The translations under genes and the position numbers were made by a program. 36,167 nucleotides of DNA from an uncultured Clostridium sp. (GTDB taxonomy: Bacteria; Bacillota; Clostridia; TANB77; CAG-508), in NCBI GenBank assembly GCA_947245515.1, contig CAMXQV010000015.1, forward strand, positions 1 to 36,167. The letters are read 5' to 3'. The notes beneath the pieces were generated by a model that had not been told where the DNA came from, ran no database searches, and saw only the letters and a program-made list of their open reading frames with translations. The first letter of the stretch is position 1. Each line of letters starts with the position of its first letter. Of this stretch, positions 18,741 through 28,736 are shown one piece after another.

Positions 18741-18805
18741 TCAATTTTAGCATATAGATTTAAAAAAGTCTATAATTTTATGGCAATCGTTTAAAATATT
18801 ATTTA

Positions 18806-19324
18806 TTATCGTTCCTGTAATCTTTCTTCATCAATAAAATCCATAGGCTCTCCTTTTATTTCTTGAGCAAATTCTTTAGCATAATTTCCCACTGATTCTA
18901 AGGTATAATTTTTATCTTCCTTTTTAACTTTATTTTCCTCCTTATCTTCTTTACCCTTAATTACACCTGATAAACTATTATTTGGCTCTTCTCTTAAAGT
19001 ATTTATCGCATATTGATCCATAACTACTAATTTATTTATTTGTTTCAGTTCTTCATTTATTATTATTTTTCCTCCTTTATGAAGGTGAAGTCCTTTTTCC
19101 TTTAAATTATTATAATATTTTTCATTACATTTTAAATAACAATTTAATTGTTCAAGCCTATTATCTTTTTCACTTTGAGATAAACTTTCATTAGCTCTTG
19201 TTTCTTCCATTTTCTTTTTTATATTTTGTTGTTTTTCTTCATTTTCTTTTAAAGTTTCGCCTATTACATATTTTTTTGAACTTCCAAATCTACATATATT
19301 TGCAATTAATGTATAAAACTTCAT
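18806..19324 (-). CDS. Hypothetical Lys/Glu-rich protein
   Basis: 172-aa ORF following the metallopeptidase-like ORF. Confidence 0.5.
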   Translation of the reverse strand: MKFYTLIANICRFGSSKKYVIGETLKENEEKQQNIKKKMEETRANESLSQSEKDNRLEQLNCYLKCNEKYYNNLKEKGLHLHKGGKIIINEELKQINKLVVMDQYAINTLREEPNNSLSGVIKGKEDKEENKVKKEDKNYTLESVGNYAKEFAQEIKGEPMDFIDEERLQER

Positions 19325-19345
19325 ACACTCCTCTTTTTCTAAGTA

Positions 19346-19864
19346 CTATGATAATACATCATATAGAGAAGTCTTTTTTTCAAGTTCTCCTTTTAGTAAT
19401 TTTTCAGTTTTTCCTTCTGTAAAAAAATTCAAAGTTTTATATAATATATAATCTTTAACATAATTTGGTAAATATTTATTAATTCTATATTTTTGAACAG
19501 AATGGCCTAACTCATGCTTAAGTATTATATACGTTGTTTCCTTATCAAAAAGATATATTTCCTTAGTACTAAATTTTGTTAAACCAGAATTACCTATTGG
19601 AAGATTTCTCCAGTTTGGATCTTCTTTATTATATTTTCCTTGTGGAATTATTATATTATTAGCCCAATCTTTCATTTGCGTGTATACAAATTTCTTTGTT
19701 TCTTCTGTATATTGTTTTGTATTATTAATTCCATGAAGGCTAGCATATCTTGGTGAATTTTCATCTATCTTATTGAATAATTTTGTTACCTTCTTTTGTA
19801 CGTTCTCATTTCCTCCTTCGTAAGCCGAATTAAAACCTTTTTCTTTTACTACCTCTAAAGCCAT
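19346..19864 (-). CDS. Hypothetical protein with HExxH zinc-protease-like motif, possibly the 3' part of a degraded gene
   Basis: ILKHELGHSVQKY; coding-like sequence continues upstream (19878-20060) in another frame. Confidence 0.5.
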   Translation of the reverse strand: MALEVVKEKGFNSAYEGGNENVQKKVTKLFNKIDENSPRYASLHGINNTKQYTEETKKFVYTQMKDWANNIIIPQGKYNKEDPNWRNLPIGNSGLTKFSTKEIYLFDKETTYIILKHELGHSVQKYRINKYLPNYVKDYILYKTLNFFTEGKTEKLLKGELEKKTSLYDVLS

Positions 19865-20153
19865 TTCTTTATAATTATCAATATGATACCTTGGAATATT
19901 TACCTTTTAATTTTTTTAATAGTTTTTTAAAAAATTGAACAAATACATTTTCTTTATATTCAATAATATCTGTTTTTGTATTTCCTCTATCCCAATATTT
20001 TAATAATAAAATAGCAATAAATGATTTTGTTTCTCTATAGAAATTGTTTGAGCAATATTATATATTAGTTATGCAAAAAAAACCATAACAATTTTATTTC
20101 AATCTTGTTACAGTTTTTTACTTTCTATATAAATTTTTACAAAATAATCAAAT

Positions 20154-21101
20154 TTATAAGCTATCAAATTCTTCTAGTAAATTTTTATACTTAATTAAAA
20201 AAATTTGTTTATCTTTTAATGAAATAGAACTTTTTAATTCATTTAAAAGAATATAAATTCTATTTATAGAATATTGTTTTTTAGAATCAATTGTTGTATT
20301 TGATAATAATTGTGAATAGCTATTGACAGCATTATTAACATCGTTGAAGATTTCCTTCCAATTATTGTTATCTAATTTAGAATATGCTTTAAAAATATTA
20401 GATTTTGCTTCTATAACTTTTTTTTCAATATCTGTACTAGAAGTATTATTTATAAATTTCGGTATATAATCATAAAGTTTTGACAGTTGTGTTAAAGTTT
20501 TTTCTTTATCTTCATTTTTTGCAACTTGCATTAAATTATCATATTCTTTATTAAAAGATAAGATATCTTCTTGATTTGCATTATTTCTATATAAATCTAC
20601 TGTAATAGTTGGGATTGAAGAATATAAATTTTCTATTTCTAATTTTATTTCTTCCCAATTTATATCTTCTGTATTATTAGAAAGTACACCTGTTTTCTTC
20701 ATTTCAAATTTTTTTTCTGTTCCTTTGGTATCCTTTTGAGAATCTGAATTTGAACTTGAGCCTGAACTATCTCCTTCATTAGATCCACCATCTCCACCTG
20801 AAGACTCTTCTCCTTCTTCACTTTTTGAACCTCCACTTTTAGAGCTTTCTCCTCCAGATTGCTCTTGAGTCTTCTTAGTCATCTCTCCATAAGATATTTT
20901 ATAATTTCTTATTTCTATTCCATTCATCTTATTTAATAAATCTACTATTTTAGATTCTAAAAACTTAATCTCAGATGCAGTTTTATCTCCATTGTTTTCT
21001 GTATTATTTTTACTTGCATTAGTATATATTGTAAGTGCTAAGACAACCATGATTACTAATAAAACTATATAAATAATTTTTTTCAATTTCGTAACCTCCA
21101 T
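20154..21101 (-). CDS. Membrane-anchored hypothetical protein with Ser/Gly/Glu-rich linker
   Basis: N-terminal hydrophobic anchor, low-complexity GGSKSEEGEESSGGDGGSNEGDSSGSSSN segment. Confidence 0.65.
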   Translation of the reverse strand: MEVTKLKKIIYIVLLVIMVVLALTIYTNASKNNTENNGDKTASEIKFLESKIVDLLNKMNGIEIRNYKISYGEMTKKTQEQSGGESSKSGGSKSEEGEESSGGDGGSNEGDSSGSSSNSDSQKDTKGTEKKFEMKKTGVLSNNTEDINWEEIKLEIENLYSSIPTITVDLYRNNANQEDILSFNKEYDNLMQVAKNEDKEKTLTQLSKLYDYIPKFINNTSSTDIEKKVIEAKSNIFKAYSKLDNNNWKEIFNDVNNAVNSYSQLLSNTTIDSKKQYSINRIYILLNELKSSISLKDKQIFLIKYKNLLEEFDSL

Positions 21102-21204
21102 TTTCTATTTTATCTAGTATTTGCATTTTTTGGCTAGTTTATTCTAGTATAAATATTTATAGTTCTATTTATAATAATAATATAATTTATTTTGGAGATT
21201 AATT

Positions 21205-21486
21205 ATGATTGCAACTGTAAATTTGTTTAGTAATAAAAAAGGAGAATTAAATAGGTTTTTAAGTAGTTTTTATAATACTAATATTGATTTAGAAGATAAT
21301 CTAAAATGGGAAAAAGAATATCATAATCCTATTGAACTTGCTGAAATTATTGGAATTTTCACTGATAACTCTGATGATTTTTTGCTTAATATGTGGGTCT
21401 GTTTAGATAAAAATGTTTTTGTAAAGGTTACCCAGGATAATGCTGACCAAATAATTCGATACTTATATGAACGTTTTCCTTATTAA
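21205..21486 (+). CDS. Small hypothetical protein
   Basis: 93-aa ORF with upstream ggag RBS; followed by hairpin AGAAAATC-AAA-GATTTTCT-TT (21543-21563). Confidence 0.6.
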   Translation: MIATVNLFSNKKGELNRFLSSFYNTNIDLEDNLKWEKEYHNPIELAEIIGIFTDNSDDFLLNMWVCLDKNVFVKVTQDNADQIIRYLYERFPY

Positions 21487-21542
21487 CAGAGCCAAAATAT
21501 ATACAGATAGAAAAATTTTAATTAGAAAATATAGAATAAATA

Positions 21543-21563
21543 AGAAAATCAAAGATTTTCTTT
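21543..21563 (+). terminator. Terminator-like hairpin after the 21205 ORF
   Basis: AGAAAATCAAAGATTTTCTTT. Confidence 0.4.
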
Positions 21564-21707
21564 AATTTGTTCTCGCCCGATTTGAGTTTTCGACTGTAAG
21601 GAGAAAATCTCAAAGGGCTAGCGATTGTAGCTTTTACACAATAGGAAAGTATAACTTTCCTATTGTATAAAAAAAATTTAAGTAAGGATAATTTTTAAAT
21701 TTAAAAA

Positions 21708-22325
21708 TTAATCTTCTTCCTTTAACTCTTCAATATCAATATCTGATTCTATAGAAACTGTTTTTTCTAAATTACTTATATTATCATCTTTGTCATCCTC
21801 ATCTTCACTATTATATAAATAATTTTGTTCCTTTGAATTATTTTCCTCACTAATATTATTTCTTAATTCTTCTTCAACTATTCTCTTTTCATTATTATTT
21901 TCTTCATTAACCTTTGTATTTTGTAATTTTTCTAAAGCTTCAGCTTCTCTTGCTTCACTTTCTTTTTGTTTTTGACCACAATTTGGACAATAATTATCTT
22001 GCTTTTCTATTTGTTTATAACAATTTTTGCATTGTTTTTTATCCTTTAAATCAAGGCATTCTTGTAATAACTGTTCTATCTCATCTGATAATACATCTAT
22101 TTTTGTACATTCAGCTTCTAAATCGCCTTTTATTGAAATCTCTTCTTCAGTTATATGTTTTTCATATACTTTTTTCCCAATTTCTTCATATAAATCGCTT
22201 ACTTCTGACTTTAATTCATTCATCTTTATTTTAAGCCTTGTTTCTTTAGCCATTCTACCTGTTTTATCAGCTGTTATTTTATAGGCTTCACTTGCTTTTT
22301 TTCCTAATTTATCAAAAAATTCCAA
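21708..22325 (-). CDS. Zinc-ribbon coiled-coil protein
   Basis: CKNCYKQIEKQDNYCPNCGQKQ zinc ribbon; long helical N-terminus; acidic tail. Confidence 0.7.
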   Translation of the reverse strand: MEFFDKLGKKASEAYKITADKTGRMAKETRLKIKMNELKSEVSDLYEEIGKKVYEKHITEEEISIKGDLEAECTKIDVLSDEIEQLLQECLDLKDKKQCKNCYKQIEKQDNYCPNCGQKQKESEAREAEALEKLQNTKVNEENNNEKRIVEEELRNNISEENNSKEQNYLYNSEDEDDKDDNISNLEKTVSIESDIDIEELKEED

Positions 22326-22400
22326 TTTTACACTCTCCTTTTTTATTGATTATGTATATATTATTCATCTTTTGATATATTATTATTCAATTTTAAATAA

Positions 22401-23411
22401 TTATTCACATTTTTTATCTCTAGTCATTAATTCTATAACAGCATCTTTTGGACTTAAATTTTCATAAATAACTTTATATACAGTTTCAACAATTGGCATT
22501 TCAATCTTGTGTAACTTGCATAATTCATAAGCTACATCAATATTATCGATACTTTCTATAACCATTCCAACCTCTTTTTTGGTTTCTTCCAAACTCTTAC
22601 CTTGACCAATTAAATAACCTGCTTTTCTATTTCTACTGTGTTCACTTAAACAAGTTACAACTAAGTCACCTAATCCACTTAATCCATAAAAAGTATCTTT
22701 TTCTCCACCTAATTTAACTCCAAGTCTTGAAATTTCACATAAACCTCTTGTAATTAAAGCTGCAAAAGTATTATCTCCAAGCCCAATTCCAGATGCTACA
22801 CCAGAACAAAAAGCTATAATATTTTTTAAAGCTCCACCTAATTCAACGCCTTTTACATCATCTGAAGTATAAATTCTCATTTCTTCACACATAAAGGTTT
22901 CTTGTAATTTATTTTTTATTTCCTCATCTTTTGATGCAATAACTAATACTGTAGTCATTCCGAGTGATACTTCTTCTGCATGACTAGGTCCAGATAAAAC
23001 ACCTACTCTTGCTGATGGCATTTCTTCTAATATTACTTCATCTAAAGTTTTTAAAGTATCTTTCTCGAAACCTTTTGAACATATTATTACTGGTTTATTT
23101 CCTACATATTTTTTATATTGTTTAAATATATTTCTTGTAAATTTAGATGGTGTTACATGTAAAATAAACTCTGCATCTTTTATTACTTCTTCAAATTCTG
23201 TATAACATTTTATATTATCACCTAAAATAGTATTTGGTAAAAACTTGCATTTTCTTTCCTCATTTATTAATCTTTTTTCTTCTTCATCAAAAGACCATAT
23301 TTTTATATTATTTCCAAGTTTTTCTAGATGTATTGCTAAGGCTACACCCCAACTTCCACTTCCTATTATTGCTATATTCATTTTTACTATCATTCCTTTC
23401 TTGAAAGACAC
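22401..23411 (-). CDS. gpsA: Glycerol-3-phosphate dehydrogenase [NAD(P)+]
   Basis: IIGSGSWGVALAIHL, SKGFE, LSGPSHAEEV, ALKNIIAFCSG motifs; adjacent to plsY and der. Confidence 0.95.
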   Translation of the reverse strand: MSFKKGMIVKMNIAIIGSGSWGVALAIHLEKLGNNIKIWSFDEEEKRLINEERKCKFLPNTILGDNIKCYTEFEEVIKDAEFILHVTPSKFTRNIFKQYKKYVGNKPVIICSKGFEKDTLKTLDEVILEEMPSARVGVLSGPSHAEEVSLGMTTVLVIASKDEEIKNKLQETFMCEEMRIYTSDDVKGVELGGALKNIIAFCSGVASGIGLGDNTFAALITRGLCEISRLGVKLGGEKDTFYGLSGLGDLVVTCLSEHSRNRKAGYLIGQGKSLEETKKEVGMVIESIDNIDVAYELCKLHKIEMPIVETVYKVIYENLSPKDAVIELMTRDKKCE

Positions 23412-23527
23412 AAAACAGAATGAATAATCTGGATATTATTCAACCTTAATCGCCTTCTTTATATGCAAAATCTAATTAAAAGAATTGCACTTGTTATATT
23501 TTTTTCTTTTTTATTTATAATATTACT

Positions 23528-24175
23528 TTATTTCTTTGACTTTTCCCCTATTTTATTTTCTGTTCCATTTAACATTCTTTGTATATTGCTTCTATGATTA
23601 AATAATATAATTATAGCTAATATTACACTATATATTAAATATGTATTTCCGCTTTTTCCTTCTGATAATACCATATAATTTTCATTAATAAATAAAGTTA
23701 ATACTGGAAATAATATAGCAGCTCCACAAGATCCTAAAGATACCATTCTCGTTAAAGCCATTAATACTAATGCAAATACTAAACATATTAATCCTATTTG
23801 CCAATTGCTCATTAATATAATACCTAAAGAAGTTGCAACGCCTTTACCTCCTTTAAAACCGAAAAATATTGGAAAGGTGTGACCAATTACTACTGCTATT
23901 CCTGCTATTTGTACTAATAATTCTTTATTTGAATTTTGAATTATATTTCCTATTATTATTGCAAGTGAAATTGCAACTACACCTTTTAAAATGTCACAAA
24001 TTAAGGTTATTACTGCTGCACCTTTTCCAACAGAACGTAATACATTTGTGCTTCCTGCATTTCCACTTCCTTTTTCTCTAACATCAAAGCCTGCTACTCT
24101 TTTACTTATTAAAACTGAAAAATTTACACTTCCTATTAAATATGCTATTATTAAAATAATTATATTTTCTACCAT
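23528..24175 (-). CDS. plsY: Glycerol-3-phosphate acyltransferase
   Basis: YLIGSVNFSVLISK, GSGNAGSTNVLR, FKGGKGVATSLG motifs. Confidence 0.95.
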   Translation of the reverse strand: MVENIIILIIAYLIGSVNFSVLISKRVAGFDVREKGSGNAGSTNVLRSVGKGAAVITLICDILKGVVAISLAIIIGNIIQNSNKELLVQIAGIAVVIGHTFPIFFGFKGGKGVATSLGIILMSNWQIGLICLVFALVLMALTRMVSLGSCGAAILFPVLTLFINENYMVLSEGKSGNTYLIYSVILAIIILFNHRSNIQRMLNGTENKIGEKSKK

Positions 24176-24212
24176 ATTATTCTCCTTTACTTAAACTAAA
24201 AAATCCTTCTTT

Positions 24213-25557
24213 TTAAAAACCTTCTTTTTTAGCTTCTTTATCACTTTTTTCTCTCGCAATAATTCTAACTGGTGTACCTTCTAATCCAAACTCTTTTCTA
24301 ATTTGATTAACAATATATCTCTCATATGAAAAATGAAATAAGTCTTTATTATTTACAAAAATAACAAAAGTTGGTGGTTTTGTAGAAACCTGTGTCCCAT
24401 AATAAATTTTTAGTCTTTTACCTTTGTCTGTAGGAGGCTGAACTATTGCAATTGCTTCATTTATTACTTGATTTAAAATAGCGGTTGATATTCTCATATT
24501 GTTTTGTTCTTTAACATGATTTATTAAATCAAATAACTTGTGTACTCTTTGACCTGTTTTTGCAGATATAAATATTATTGGAGCATAGGATAAGTATTTT
24601 AATTTTTCATATATTTCTTTCTTATATTTTTCTAAAGTTCCTGTTTCCTTTTCCATTACATCCCATTTATTTACTACAATTATTACACCTTTTCCTGATT
24701 CATGTGCTTCTCCAGCAATTTTTGCATCTTGATCTGTTACCCCCTCTGTTGCATCTATTAACATTAGACATACATCTGCTCTTTCTATTGCAAGTAGTGT
24801 TCTCATTATACTAAATTTTTCTATTGATTCTTTTACTTTATTTTTCTTTCTAACACCTGCTGTATCTATTAATACATATTTTCCTTTTTCGTTTTCAAAT
24901 TGAGTATCTATTGCATCACGTGTTGTACCAGCTATATTGCTAACTATTACTCTATTTTCACCTAATATATTATTAATTAAAGATGATTTTCCTACATTAG
25001 GTTTACCAATTACTGCAACTTTTATAAGGTCATTTTCATCCTCATCTTCTGTCTTTTCTGGAAAACTTTCATATATTTTGTCTAAAACATCACCAATTCC
25101 TAAGGCATTTGTTGCTGATATTGGGTATGGCTCTCCTATTCCTAAATTGTAAAATTCGTATATTTCTTCTTTATCTTTTAAATAGTTGTCTGCTTTGTTA
25201 CATACTAATACTATTGGTTTTTTTGATTTTTTTAATATTAATGCTATTTCTCTATCTGCCGCTGTTACTCCTTGTTTTATGTCTGTTAAAAATATTATTA
25301 CATCTGCCCTTGATATTGCCAAATTTGCTTGTTCTCTCATTTGCGATAGTATTATGTCTTCTGATTGAGGTTCTATTCCTCCTGTGTCTATTAGTGTAAA
25401 ATCTCTTCCTCTCCAGTTTGTTTCTGCATATACTCTGTCTCTTGTTACTCCTGGTGTATCTTCTACTATTGATATTCTACTTCCAGCTAAGTAGTTGAAA
25501 AAAGTTGATTTTCCTACATTAGGCTTTCCGTATTATTGCTACTATTGGTTTTGACAT
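24213..25557 (-). CDS. der: GTPase Der, interrupted by +1 frameshift at CGG (25530..25528)
   Basis: ATG 25557: MSKPIVAII then CGG AAA GCC TAA in frame 0; skipping C 25530 gives GKPNVGKSTFF... continuous to 24213; two G domains and KH-like end. Confidence 0.92.
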
Positions 25558-25651
25558 ATGGTTAATTGGATTTAATTTTTATTTTCTAAAATTTAATCCT
25601 TTCTCCTTTCCTTCTTTTTTAATATTTAGAGTATATCATATACTACTTGAA

Positions 25652-25957
25652 AAAACAATCTCTTAATTATTAAAACTTATAGGGTTACAGTTAAGCAAAA
25701 AATGGTTAGATATATTAAAGACTACTATAACAATATTTATTCGATTTTTCGGTTACCCTACATTACGCTAAGAAATACTAAAAATATAGCTGAACTATAC
25801 CCGAAAACAGGACCCTTTCCAGCTATATTTTAAGTATTTCTAATGCTATTTCGGTCACATTCAAAATCTCTTAAATATTGTTATAGTAGTCTTTTGCTAA
25901 TTTAAAGGTTTTATTTAACTGTAACCCTATAAGTTTTAATAATTAAGAGATTGTTTT
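25652..25957. mobile_element. MITE-like palindromic element, about 306 bp
   Basis: 43-bp inverted terminal arms AAAACAATCTCTTAATTATTAAAACTTATAGGGTTACAGTTAA / reverse complement; subterminal AAGACTACTATAACAATATTTA / TAAATATTGTTATAGTAGTCTT; central AGAAATACT..AATATAGCTG / CAGCTATATT..AGTATTTCT. Confidence 0.85.
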
Positions 25958-26041
25958 ACTAAATGGAAAGCCATCATAACATAATAACTTTCCTAAAATA
26001 CAAATAAGATAGATGTAAATTATTCATCTATCTTAATAAAA

Positions 26042-27478
26042 CTAAATTTTTGCTATTCCACCAATAATTCTACTTTCTTCTGCTGTATCAAGCATTTTTG
26101 CTCCACCTGAAATAACAATCATATCGCCTTTTTCTAAAATTTCTTTTTGTTTTAATTTTTCTATACCTACTTCTAATGTCTTATCATTACTTTCTTGTTT
26201 TTCAACATAAATTGGTGTAACATTCCAAACTATTGCTAATTGGTTATAAGTTCTTTTATTATCTGTAACTGCTAAGATTGGGCAACCAGCACCTAATCCA
26301 GATAATCTTCTTGCAGAATCTCCTGAATTTGTGTAACAAACAATTGCATCTGCTTGCATATTCATAGCCATTACGCATGTTGAATAAGCAATTTTTGTTT
26401 CTAAACTAGACATATCAATATTTTCATTCTCTTTGAATTTTTTCCAATAATCAATATCTCCTTCAACTCTTTTTGCTATTTTAACCATTGTTTCTACACA
26501 TTCTACTGGATAATCTCCCATTGCACACTCACCTGATAACATTATTGCACTTGTTCTATCATATATAGCATTTGCAACATCGCTTGCTTCTGCTCTTGTT
26601 GGTAATGGATTGTGTGTCATTGATTCTAGCATTTGTGTAGCAGTAATTGCTGGTTTATTTGCTTTGTTTGATAATTTAATAAATCTTTTTTGCATTACTG
26701 GTGGTTCTGTAAAGTCTGTTTCTGTTGCCATATCTCCACGAGCTATCATTTGAACATCTGCTGCTTCTACAATTTCTTCCATGTTTTCTAGACCTTCAAC
26801 ATTTTCTACTTTAGTTATAATTTTTATGTCTTTTCCACCATTTTCGTCTAATACTTTTCTTACTTGTTCTATGTCATCTTTGTTTCTTGTAAAAGACATT
26901 GCTACATAATCGTAATTGTGTTCACAAGCTGTTTTTAAATCTGCTATGTCTTTTTCTTTTAAAGCTGGTAATCTTACTGGTGTTCCTGGTAAGTTTACTG
27001 TTTTTCTGCTTCCTAAACCATTTCCATGAACCACTGTACAAACTATATCTTTTCCTACTATTTCATCTACAACTAATTCTATTGCTCCATCATCAATTAG
27101 TACTTTTGCCCCTACTTTTAAGTCTTTATATAATTCTTTGTAAGATATTGATACTTTTTCTTTATCTCCTAATATATCTTCATTTACAAATGTAAATTTT
27201 TGTCCATCTTCTAATGTAATTTTTTCGTTTTTACCTGTTACCAACATCCCTGTTCTTATTTCTGGACCTTGCATGTCTAATAATAGTGATACTGGTATGT
27301 CTAATTCTTCTCTTAATCTTAATACTGTTTCTGTTTTTTCTGCTTGTTCATCCCAACTTCCATGAGAATAATTGATTCTTGTTACGTTTAATCCAGCATT
27401 AAATAATTCTTCTAATTTGTTTTCACTTGCTGGTCCTATTGTTCCAACTATTTTTGTTTTTCTCAAATTTTTTTTCAT
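26042..27478 (-). CDS. pyk: Pyruvate kinase
   Basis: KIVGTIGPAS, INYSHGSWDEQ, MIARGDMATE, KPAITATQMLESM motifs. Confidence 0.97.
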   Translation of the reverse strand: MKKNLRKTKIVGTIGPASENKLEELFNAGLNVTRINYSHGSWDEQAEKTETVLRLREELDIPVSLLLDMQGPEIRTGMLVTGKNEKITLEDGQKFTFVNEDILGDKEKVSISYKELYKDLKVGAKVLIDDGAIELVVDEIVGKDIVCTVVHGNGLGSRKTVNLPGTPVRLPALKEKDIADLKTACEHNYDYVAMSFTRNKDDIEQVRKVLDENGGKDIKIITKVENVEGLENMEEIVEAADVQMIARGDMATETDFTEPPVMQKRFIKLSNKANKPAITATQMLESMTHNPLPTRAEASDVANAIYDRTSAIMLSGECAMGDYPVECVETMVKIAKRVEGDIDYWKKFKENENIDMSSLETKIAYSTCVMAMNMQADAIVCYTNSGDSARRLSGLGAGCPILAVTDNKRTYNQLAIVWNVTPIYVEKQESNDKTLEVGIEKLKQKEILEKGDMIVISGGAKMLDTAEESRIIGGIAKI

Positions 27479-27789
27479 TTAAATTCCTCCCTTTTTAAAC
27501 ATTTTAGATTATATCATATGTTCTCGACATATTTCAACCATTTTTTGTTTTTTATATTTATATTATTTACTTAAAATAATGTTACCATTCAATCTTATGT
27601 AAAAACAATTTTAATAATTGTTTTTTAATTGATTTACAAGATTCAAAATATAATAAAGAATATACAGAAGGTTTTTTAAGCAAAGTAATAAAATATAATC
27701 ATTATAATGCTATTAGTTATAAATATATATATCAGATTTAATGACAAAATATATTAGTGAATAAAGATATTCACTATAATAGGAAAGAA

Positions 27790-27832
27790 AAAACTAAAAA
27801 TATTGATAATAAAATCAATACTTTTAGTCTTT
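27790..27832 (-). terminator. Intrinsic terminator-like hairpin downstream of the M23 gene
   Basis: ACTAAAAATATTGAT-AATAAA-ATCAATACTTTTAGT flanked by A/T runs. Confidence 0.6.
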
Positions 27833-27833
27833 T

Positions 27834-28676
27834 TTATTTAATATAAACCTTTGGATCTACTTGAATAGAATCTTTAAGTATTTCAAAATGTAAATGAGGT
27901 TCATCTGCACTTTCAAACACACCTGTATTACCTACAGTTCCTATACTTTGTCCTTTTTCCACCTTTTCACCTTCAACAACAAACTCAGAAGTTAAAAGAT
28001 TAGCATATACAGATTGGAAACCATCATCATGTTCAATTACAACAGTAAGACCATATCTTGGGTCATTCTTAATAGATTTAACTGTTCCCGCTTCAGAAGA
28101 CTTAACTACTGTAGTTTTATCAGCTTTTATATCAATACCAGTATGAGTTGTCCATTCTTTTAAAGTTTCTGAATAAATAAGATTCTCTTTTGCAAATTCT
28201 CTAAACACATCTCCATCAACAGGCTTTTGGAAACTTAACTCCTTTTTAGGAGTTTCTGTCTTTTTAGTAGTATCTGCATTAGTTTTTGTTGTAGTAGCAT
28301 TATTTTTTGCTGAATTTGTTTTTACTACACTTTTTGTATTATTAGTTGTGTTTGATGAATTATTAGATGTTACCTTAGTTGTATTATTTTTAGTAGTAAC
28401 CTTATTAGTTTCATTAACTGAATTATTTGACATTTCTTTCTTAGATTCTTCTACAGATTTACCAATTTCTGTACTAGCACTTTCTGAATTTTCTGTATAA
28501 TTTCCAGTAATTTTAGCCATATCTTCTAGTGACCTAGTTTCATCCTTACTATTATCATTTTTATTAAAACTTAATAATGCAACAATAATAATAACTAAAA
28601 ACAATACTCCTATTGCACTATACCTAATTATTTTATCATTTACTGATTTGTTATTTTTTCTTGCATCTCTTCTCAT
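27834..28676 (-). CDS. spoIIQ: M23 family peptidase-like protein, SpoIIQ-like
   Basis: N-terminal TM, Thr/Asn/Lys-rich linker, M23 domain (HTGIDIKADKTTVVKSSEAGTVKSI...HLHFEI); next to spoIID. Confidence 0.75.
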   Translation of the reverse strand: MRRDARKNNKSVNDKIIRYSAIGVLFLVIIIVALLSFNKNDNSKDETRSLEDMAKITGNYTENSESASTEIGKSVEESKKEMSNNSVNETNKVTTKNNTTKVTSNNSSNTTNNTKSVVKTNSAKNNATTTKTNADTTKKTETPKKELSFQKPVDGDVFREFAKENLIYSETLKEWTTHTGIDIKADKTTVVKSSEAGTVKSIKNDPRYGLTVVIEHDDGFQSVYANLLTSEFVVEGEKVEKGQSIGTVGNTGVFESADEPHLHFEILKDSIQVDPKVYIK

Positions 28677-28736
28677 ATAATCCTCCTTTAATACTTAATT
28701 ATTAGAAGTATTTCCTTTTTTTAGAAGATTATACAT

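Noticed and set aside
24213-25340. der as a 375-aa protein starting at an internal Met
   Set aside because: The N-terminal G1/G2 region of Der is encoded upstream in the same frame, beginning at 25529 after the CGG junction; truncation is an ORF-caller artefact.
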